Of a stretch of DNA of 64,000 bases, positions 58,301-64,000 are shown in pieces. How positions within the stretch are numbered: position 1 is the first letter of the stretch; every line of letters begins with the position of its first letter. Source of the DNA: Zantedeschia hybrid cultivar (Eukaryota > Streptophyta > Magnoliopsida > Alismatales > Araceae); assembly GCA_030544215.1 (NCBI GenBank), contig JARZZO010000013.1, positions 29,805,229 through 29,869,228 on the forward strand, read 5' to 3'. The translations under genes were made by a program, and so were the position numbers. Below the pieces are notes generated by a model. That model did no database searches and was not told where the DNA came from. It saw only the letters and a program-made list of their open reading frames with translations.

Positions 58301-58723
58301 TCCATCAAATGTCTACATGAGAACTATCTTCAAAAACTTCAAATAGAAGTCATTGATGGAGAACTCTATAGAGATCTAAAGGGGCAAGGCACCAATGGAA
58401 GAGGATGAAGATGAAGATGACCAAGATGAAGAAGAAGGTGATCATGAAAGAGAGGATGATGATAAAGAAGAAGATAACAAGGATCAAGAAGAGGAAATTC
58501 AAGTTGAGGGGAAGTTTTTGCAGGAAGACTTTGTGCAATATAAAGAAAAATGAGATCTTCTTTTTAATAGATTTGAGCAAGTTGAAATCACCTAGAGGAC
58601 CTTGATTCCAAGATGGATGCTTCGATCGGAAAAGTGGACAACCTTTAGCTCGCTAACGATGAGTGGAACCAAAAGCTTGATGACATGTGGAATTTCTTTC
58701 AAACTCGATTCTCCAACCCTTGA
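55373..58723 (+). pseudogene. third ORF of the SIRE element (putative plant transposon protein domain), split by a solo LTR
   Basis: From ATG 55373 the first part (FASRNIVPPNRVDFGDL...LLHQFYSNVFHEG) and, after the solo LTR at 55696-57986, the second part (NANDFPPIHRLLDHML, LPYG-like SLSYGSIITKIL, about 58020-58300) resemble the domain annotated as putative plant transposon protein (PF20167-like, from memory). The frame is continuous across the insertion once one GTATG is removed. Then come an acidic Asp/Glu tract (58395-58510) and a helical tail ending at TGA 58721-58723 after a frameshift near 58595. Several stops occur (about 58014, 58090, 58344). The position after pol is that of the so-called env-like ORF of SIRE elements. 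I see no signal peptide or membrane segment, so envelope function is not supported. Confidence 0.65.
55696..57986 (-). repeat. gypsy-type solo LTR, 2291 bp, TSD GTATG
   Basis: Bounded on the minus strand by TGTAAGGACTGAGGTTTCGG and GGCGGGTTGTTACA, the same terminal sequences as the Gypsy2 LTR. It is flanked by a perfect GTATG (55691-55695 and 57987-57991). It shares the two GCGTC dyad clusters (56700-57030 and 57595-57895) and the CT-rich (GA on plus) tract (57440-57550), but is about 600 bp longer, so it is a related family and not the same one. No internal region. It interrupts the third ORF of the SIRE element. Confidence 0.93.
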
Positions 58724-58942
58724 TAATCCCATCTTGACCCACCTACTGCTCCTAATATATCCTAGTATCTTGACTTTGAATCAAATGGACACATATGTCT
58801 TTACTTTAGTAGCTTTAACTGAGTTAGATTTGTTTTGCTTGTGTTTAAACTCATTTTCTGGACTACCTTTAACTTAAATCGGCTTACATGGTTTAATTCC
58901 CTTTCTTGAGTGTTTCTTTTCTTTCTTAGACCTTTTTTGTGA

Positions 58943-59135
58943 TGACAAAAAGGGGAGAATGGTTTGATGGTTTGTTATGTGAATTGAATGGTTATGATTT
59001 GATGATTTGTTATGTGAATTGAATGGTTCGATAAGTTTAATTGTATGGCTTAAATGGTTGATGGAATATGATTTATGGATGCGTGACTATTGCTTTAGAC
59101 TTGCAAGACGTCGTCATCATAAAAAAGGCGGAGAT
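58943..59135 (+). other. two polypurine-like tracts of the SIRE element
   Basis: ATGACAAAAAGGGGAGAAT at about 58942-58960 and CATAAAAAAGGCGGAGAT at 59118-59135. The second directly precedes the 3' LTR and is the plus-strand primer. The duplicated tract before the LTR is usual in SIRE-type elements. There is no gene between them. Confidence 0.75.
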
Positions 59136-60227
59136 TGTTGTCTTCGGAACTCAATTTTAATGATAACAAAATCATATTTTTGGGTCTAACTTTGTTTACA
59201 AACATGTGATAGGTTGGGATCTAGCTAGAACTATGTAATGTTTAGTGTTAGTAGTGTTCCCATTTAAGACGGTGCAAGCAAGAAAGAAAAGAAGGAACTA
59301 AAGATGAAAAAGTGCAGTTCAAGGCAAAACGGTCAACCAATACAGAGTATACAGTCGACCAGACTAAGCAAGGGGGCTCCAAACAAAAGTCAGATAAAAA
59401 ACAGTCAACCGAAACAAGAGAAATAGTCAACCGAACTTAAAGAGGTTTAGCAGACATAACCTATATGCAAAACGGTCGACCGTTTTGGTTAAAACGGTCG
59501 ACTATTTCTGAAGTCTGCCCAGATAATTAAGTTTTCAAACTTGAAAATGGTCGACTGTTTTGGTCAAAATGGTCGATCAAAATATTATTTTTTACCTACT
59601 CCCTTGGACCAAACTTTTTGAAATTTGAACGTTGTGGGAAGTAACGGTTACCTAAAAGTGTGCTTTTATAAGCTACCCTTATGGACTTTTGGAGGTAAGA
59701 GAGTGCATCAAATTGAAAAGTTCTTCCACCCTTTAAGAGAGTCACTTCTTCTCTTCCATTAAGTTCAATTGAGGCTACCCATCTAAAGAAGAAGGCCAAA
59801 GAAGAGGAGAGGGAACTTTGGCTCATCCCCTAGAGCTCCATCAACACTCTTGTTAGGAGATTGGACTAGATCGGATAGACATTGAGTCATCTCCTCTCAG
59901 CTCTTTTAGATGTTTGAATACCTTGTACGTTGTATAGTGCTACCCCTTTTGCTAGCTTTTGTATTGTGCGTGGCTTAGTGTATAGATCCCTACGAGGTGT
60001 AAGGGAGTGGATGTAGGTCTTCATAGACCGAACCACTATAAATCGGTTGTCTCTTGGTGTGATTGGCTCATCTATTCTCCAACTCCATTCTTTGCTTATT
60101 TCTCTTTCTTCTAATCCATTTCAAAAAGACTTTTAAAAATATTACCTTCTTTCCATCCTTTGTGTTTTTAAATGTCAAATTTTTGAAAAACCTAATTCAC
60201 TCCCACTAGGATTTTTGCCATATATCA
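59136..60227 (+). repeat. SIRE-type 3' LTR (about 1.09 kb)
   Basis: Starts TGTTGTCTTCGGAACTC. Contains at least eight GGTCGACC/GGTCAACC-type motifs (59329-59580), then ACCACTATAAATCGGTTG (TATA-like, about 60032-60049). The right end is taken as TATATCA at 60227, near the CTAATTCACTCCCACTAGG block typical of these LTRs. That end is less certain because no left partner for the target duplication survives. Confidence 0.75.
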
Positions 60228-60850
60228 GGACAAGAAAGATTTTAGATACATTTGCAAAAATCTCCAAAAAGGAGTATATAAGCACGTACGTCATATAACG
60301 GTTATGATCTTTACAATAGAGACACGAGCATAAAATGTCAACATAGATACATGTGTCTATTACAGTAAATCTTTAAAAATAAGATACATGGATACCAAAA
60401 ATGTATATATCATTACATATACAATAAAATGTGTAGATCTATTTGTAAACATGTAAAAGTTAAATGAAGATTTAAAAATAAAATGATAAAAAACATAGAT
60501 AATTGACACTCGTAAAGAATCACGTGACTTTAAATTGATTGTGCACAGAAATGGCGTACCAATAGATGAGCTTATATTAGAAAGTGCCTAAATACATGTC
60601 AGCGTTGACACATGTTAACATGGTTCAAATATAAAAAAGTGCCTTCTGAATCATTGGCAATGTTTTATTCAAGTGTACACATACATGCAAACTAATTAAA
60701 AAATAGTCATAATTAATCTCAAACATGCATTTAGGAGAAAAATACTATATTTGGAAAGAAACACATTTCTTCAACAGGTGTCTCAACATATAATGTGATG
60801 TAAAACGCCATTTGATACAAGTGGACATCGGCTAATAAAAAAAGGAGGTT
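60228..60850. other. no gene; AT-rich intergenic
   Basis: Single-copy-looking, AT-rich DNA between the SIRE LTR and the CLU/REC-like gene. I see no ORF, repeat or RNA gene in it. Confidence 0.5.
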
Positions 60851-61005
60851 TACATATATACGTCTTTTATAATGGTGCCTTGTAAATTTAGCTTAACAGG
60901 CGGACCCATGACGCAGCTCGGAACCCATAAAACGGAGGGAAGTGGAGGTCCGCACGAGTGGGAAAACAACCCTAATTTGCTTCTCCAGCGGCTGAGAGCT
61001 CAGTA
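60851..61005 (+). promoter_or_regulatory. core promoter and 5' UTR of the CLU/REC-like gene
   Basis: ACATATATAC at about 60852-60861 and TTTTATAAT at about 60866-60874 are TATA-like. GC content rises sharply from about 60895, and ATG 61006 follows a GCTCAGTAATGGCGG context (A at -3 is not clear, G at +4). The start site itself cannot be read from the sequence. Confidence 0.45.
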
Positions 61006-62079
61006 ATGGCGGGGAAGTCCAGCAAGGCCAAGAGCAGGGCGAGGGTGGCTGCTCCAAAGCCAGCAAACCCCTCCGAGCTCGAAGCAAAGCCAGCAGATTC
61101 CTCGCTGCCCGCCGCTGGTGCAGATTCTTCGGATTCTTCCTTCCATGTCGATGGGAGTGGAGGGAGGGAGCCCGACTCGAGCAACGACGATGGTCCCCCA
61201 GCCAATGGGTCAGCTGTGGACAACAAGGCTCAGAAAGCAGACGCGACGTCCATGGCCGTCAAGCAGGAAGGTGAAGCTTTTCTCCCTGGTTTGGTGTGCT
61301 GTGCTTCTAACCCATGTTTTGGTTTGGGTCCAAACTAGTTACTGCGGAAGAAATTTTGCGTCTATGTATTCGCATAACCTTTTACGTGTTGAAATGCTTA
61401 AGCACGCCTTGCATTTTTTAGTAGTGTTAAGCGCTAAACAGGATAGTGAGCAATCGGTGTTTATGGTTTTAGTCGGTCATATTTTTCATTTTTAGATGAA
61501 TAAGAACAATTTTTTCCCAATGGTTAATCGAGGGTGGCACAGTTGTTCCTCCTACGGAATAAAATAGTGTGCATAAGCAAACTAACCGCAGAGTGGAGAA
61601 TAGTTTCTTTATATTGCTGTATCAGTGTGCTCTCCTTTGTCTGTGGAGTCTGGGTTTGGTTTTTTCAATTCACTTCTGGGTATTTTATGTTGTGTTTGGC
61701 TAGAATTGGATTCGACGCAGATAAAGGATATTCCTGCTAGAAATGTAATTCAACAGAATGTTCTCAAGGCATACTTATGCATGCAGGAAAGTAAATCAAG
61801 TATATTGCTTCTTTTTATTGTTGACTTTCTTTTCTTTCATCTTGTTTCTTTGTGAAATGGCATTTTGTCGAACATTATTAACCTATGTACAAGCATGTAA
61901 CCATAGCTTCACAAGGACAGAATTATAATTTTGTGTTTATTGTTCTCAGAAAAGTCTAGGGCTGATGTTTAATTAGTGGGAAACCTTTACATGTTATCAT
62001 CATTTTTTGGTGAACAGGGGAACTTCAACTTTATCCAGTTTCTGTTAAAGCACAATCTGGGGAAAAGCTAGAATTGCAG
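61006..62079 (+). CDS. CLU-family protein, REC/TSS-like, exons 1-2 (partial)
   Basis: Exon 1 is 61006-61270 (ATG to GAAG, donor GTGAAG). Exon 2 is 62018-62079 (acceptor AACAG, donor GTGAGT). The join is phase 1, and exon 2 ends in phase 0. The N terminus MAGKSSKAKSRARV and the spliced junction segment KQEGELQLYPVSVKAQSG followed by EKLELQ match the start of plant REC/TSS proteins, large CLU-domain and TPR proteins implicated in chloroplast compartment size and mitochondrial distribution. Between them lies a low-complexity Ser/Ala/Asp-rich linker. The family normally continues with an L-N/S-PGDSVMD exon, which is not found before 64000, so intron 2 exceeds 1.9 kb and most of the protein (usually well over 1,000 residues) lies beyond the window. 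The reading frame is intact, the only clean gene here. Assignment to the family is confident; which REC paralogue it is cannot be told. Confidence 0.85.
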
Positions 62080-64000
62080 GTGAGTTTTCTTGAAGAAAGG
62101 TGATATAACTCGTAAAGTGGTTCCTATTCCTTTGATAGGGGACAACATGAATGATGGAAGCAATTCATTCTTTTGTATTACCCACAATGGCCTGATGTCA
62201 TTTGCTTTTGTGGGTTCGGCTTAGAGAATAATATGTTCACACTTTTTTGTACAATGATTCAACCATGACACTCAAAACCAGCTGAACCGATAACAGACCA
62301 GAACCAGCCTAGATCTAATATGCAAGAAAATGGCCAGAACTGGCCGAAACTGGACAAAAATGTCCTTGAAAACAGAGCCGGACTCGGAACCGGCCAGGGC
62401 TGTTCCAGTTCCACAATCAGGTTTTTAATTCCTTGTGTTCAGCAATTAACCAAATGCTGGAGGTACCCTTTTATTTGTGGCTGTGTATAAAGCCATACCT
62501 ACTAGGGCCACTGCAGCCTTATTTTCTTCTAAGCATTAATTGATGGAGAGTGTTGTTTTGGAACTAGCAGCTGTAATCCTACATTATATTGTCAATAGTA
62601 AGGATATTTTATTTTGCACCTGTTTTTTACATTTCTTACATTCAAATGACATGCCCTTTTAATGCAGGGATGTTAAACTAACTAAGCTATTTGAACTCCC
62701 TCCTGAAAGGAGAGTTTGCTACTTTGGCATCTACCTTTTCGTAAGACTTTTATTGTGCAAGTTAGAGAATTTAGGTGGGCCAAGCACCTTTTACTGGATG
62801 GAAAATCACATGGCACTCTGAGGGGGAAAAGAGTTTAGAAGTTCATCAAGGTTTATATTTATGGCCTTACTGCAGATGCCAAAGTTATAGGCTTTCCGAC
62901 AACCGAATGAAATGCTTAATGTGTCAATGATCACTTTGACAGTGGTAGTATATGATGATCATCTCTCTTCTGTTGTACAGAAGACCTAACATGTGATAAT
63001 TTGAGGAAAATTCATATACATAACATCCACATTGGTGTGAACTGGAAATTGGATGAAACATGAGAGGCCTTTATACATTAGAGCTGAGCTCTGCGTACAT
63101 TCTATGTTTTATCTTCTTCCTCCGGGGAAAACATATGCATGTCCATGCCTTTAGAAGGTCCCAGTATGTGTCAGAATGCCCTGCAAATCTGCTTTGTTTC
63201 CTTGTATTTGAAAAGTTTGTTTAGATATGGTTCAAGATTCATATCAAGTCAATTTGCTCTGCTGCATAAGTGGTTTTGTGGATCGAGCATGAGAAGGTGG
63301 ATTGTGGATAACAGGATAAGTGATTACCGATTGCTTCAGAGAACTTCTGTGGGTGAATGGTATGCGATTATGACAGATATTTAGTGATAACCATTCAATA
63401 AGTTGGAATGAGTTTTGAAGCTGTGGATATGCTGCATACCAGTGTTGTTTGGCCTGCAGACAAATGAATGGGGTGAGCACTGGCACTGGCAAACTTTTCC
63501 CTCTGTATAAGATTACAGCTAATCCAGGGGGTCTTGTGGCTTGGTAGTTGGTGATATGACAGAGCAAGTGATAATGAGGGTTGGCTTATTTTTATATAAA
63601 AGAGATCTCCATGATGAACTTGAAGGCTGTTTTCTTTTGTTCGAATATTCACCCTGCCCCTAGGAGGAGGTGAAAATGCCATGTTAAATGTTGGTTTCGC
63701 TAGCCTGGGGTGATGTTGTGTGGTTCCCCAACACCCCCTTCCTGTAGGGATGGTACACCTCCCTCCACTGTGATAAATAACTTGATATGTAGGATTTCCA
63801 ATTTGCAGTTTTCTAGGTGCAATCAGTTGAACTTCTTTGATTGGAGGGGATTTGGAAGACACTACTTATGTGATGAGAAATAAGAAATTACAGGCCATAT
63901 TCTGTTAGCTTCTTCAATTACCAAGGTGGTGTCATCAGAATTTCTGTTATTGCAATGTAGGTAACCTTCTTTTTGGATGGTAAAGGAGATTGCCTTTGTG
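62080..64000 (+). other. intron 2 of the CLU/REC-like gene, open at the right
   Basis: Starts with GTGAGT. T-rich non-coding DNA without a recognisable next exon. A stretch at about 62270-62420 repeats short CCAGAAC/GGCC-type words. ORFs at 63139-63384 (plus) and 63395-63862 (minus) have no domain and overlap intronic low-complexity sequence, so none is called. Confidence 0.7.

Larger units (their letters stand above)
35477..60227 (+). mobile_element. SIRE/Maximus-type copia element, heavily interrupted
   Basis: Pieces of one plus-strand element in correct order: 5' LTR fragment (35477 to about 35929), gag (47307-48458), protease region (50074-50377), integrase-RT-RNaseH (51674-54665), an extra ORF after pol (55373-58723), two polypurine-like motifs, and the 3' LTR (59136 to about 60227). 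The Gag coiled-coil tail, the WYLDSGCSRHMTG protease box, the third ORF and the duplicated AAAAAGGGGAGA-type tract are characteristic of SIRE/Maximus elements. Between the pieces lie Copia3 with Gypsy2, a copia solo LTR, a 1.3-kb TG...CA insert and a gypsy-type solo LTR. For two of these, removing the insert and one target duplication restores the reading frame, which shows the pieces belong together. Confidence 0.85.

Noticed and set aside
58350..58605. Minus-strand Phe/Ile-rich ORF, possible membrane protein
   Set aside because: Antisense of the acidic Asp/Glu tract of the third SIRE ORF; the hydrophobic pattern is a by-product of GAA/GAT codons.
55373..58723. Retroviral-type envelope gene
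   Set aside because: No signal peptide, transmembrane segment or cleavage site is visible; the halves look like a plant transposon-protein domain.
61118..61495. Alternative 125-codon ORF overlapping CLU exon 1
   Set aside because: Out of frame with the recognisable REC/TSS N terminus and it runs into intron 1.
63244..63862. Minus-strand ORFs of 107 and 155 codons near the right edge
   Set aside because: They lie in an intron of the CLU/REC-like gene and show no domain or codon bias I can recognise.

Overview
This is plant nuclear DNA: a nest of dead LTR retrotransposons beside the 5' end of one ordinary gene. An angiosperm is indicated by Ty1/copia and Ty3/gypsy elements with tRNA-Met-type primer sites (TGGTATCAGAGC), plant mobile domain (PMD) pseudogenes, a SIRE/Maximus-type copia element with an extra ORF after pol, and a split gene whose first two exons match the REC/TSS branch of the CLU family. 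I cannot name the species. I see no tRNA or rRNA gene and no prokaryotic feature. Domain names come from recognising motifs by eye; no search was run.

Layout. 1-8113: two PMD pseudogenes on the minus strand (522-985 and 2186-3580) and three promoter-like blocks with TATA-like boxes, two of them with copies of a GGCGTC...GACGCC dyad upstream. 8114-26341: Gypsy1, an old chromovirus-like element, split at 13636-22216 by Copia1 (TSD ATCTT). 26342-35476: Copia2, missing the first 242 bp of its 5' LTR and abutting the truncated 3' LTR of Gypsy1. 35477-60227: the pieces of one SIRE-type element. In it lie a minus-strand Copia3 (about 35930-47305, truncated), which itself holds Gypsy2 (36813-44870, TSD GTGTG). 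Further inside are a copia solo LTR (48507-50068), a 1.3-kb TG...CA insert (50378-51668, TSD GTTTG) and a gypsy-type solo LTR (55696-57986, TSD GTATG). 61006-64000: exons 1 and 2 of the CLU/REC-like gene on the plus strand; it runs off the window.

How the parts relate. Copia1, Copia2 and the copia solo LTR are relatives. Each full copia has a leader of about 2.3-3 kb between LTR and gag. That leader carries four stem-loops in which the loop is constant within the element, the stems differ from one another but stay complementary, and the loop sequence is different in the other element. This is the most interesting signal in the window. All retroelement ORFs are broken by stops, frameshifts or lost catalytic residues. 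Many stops are TAG where relatives have Gln, as expected from cytosine deamination at CAG. The CLU/REC-like gene is the only locus that looks intact.
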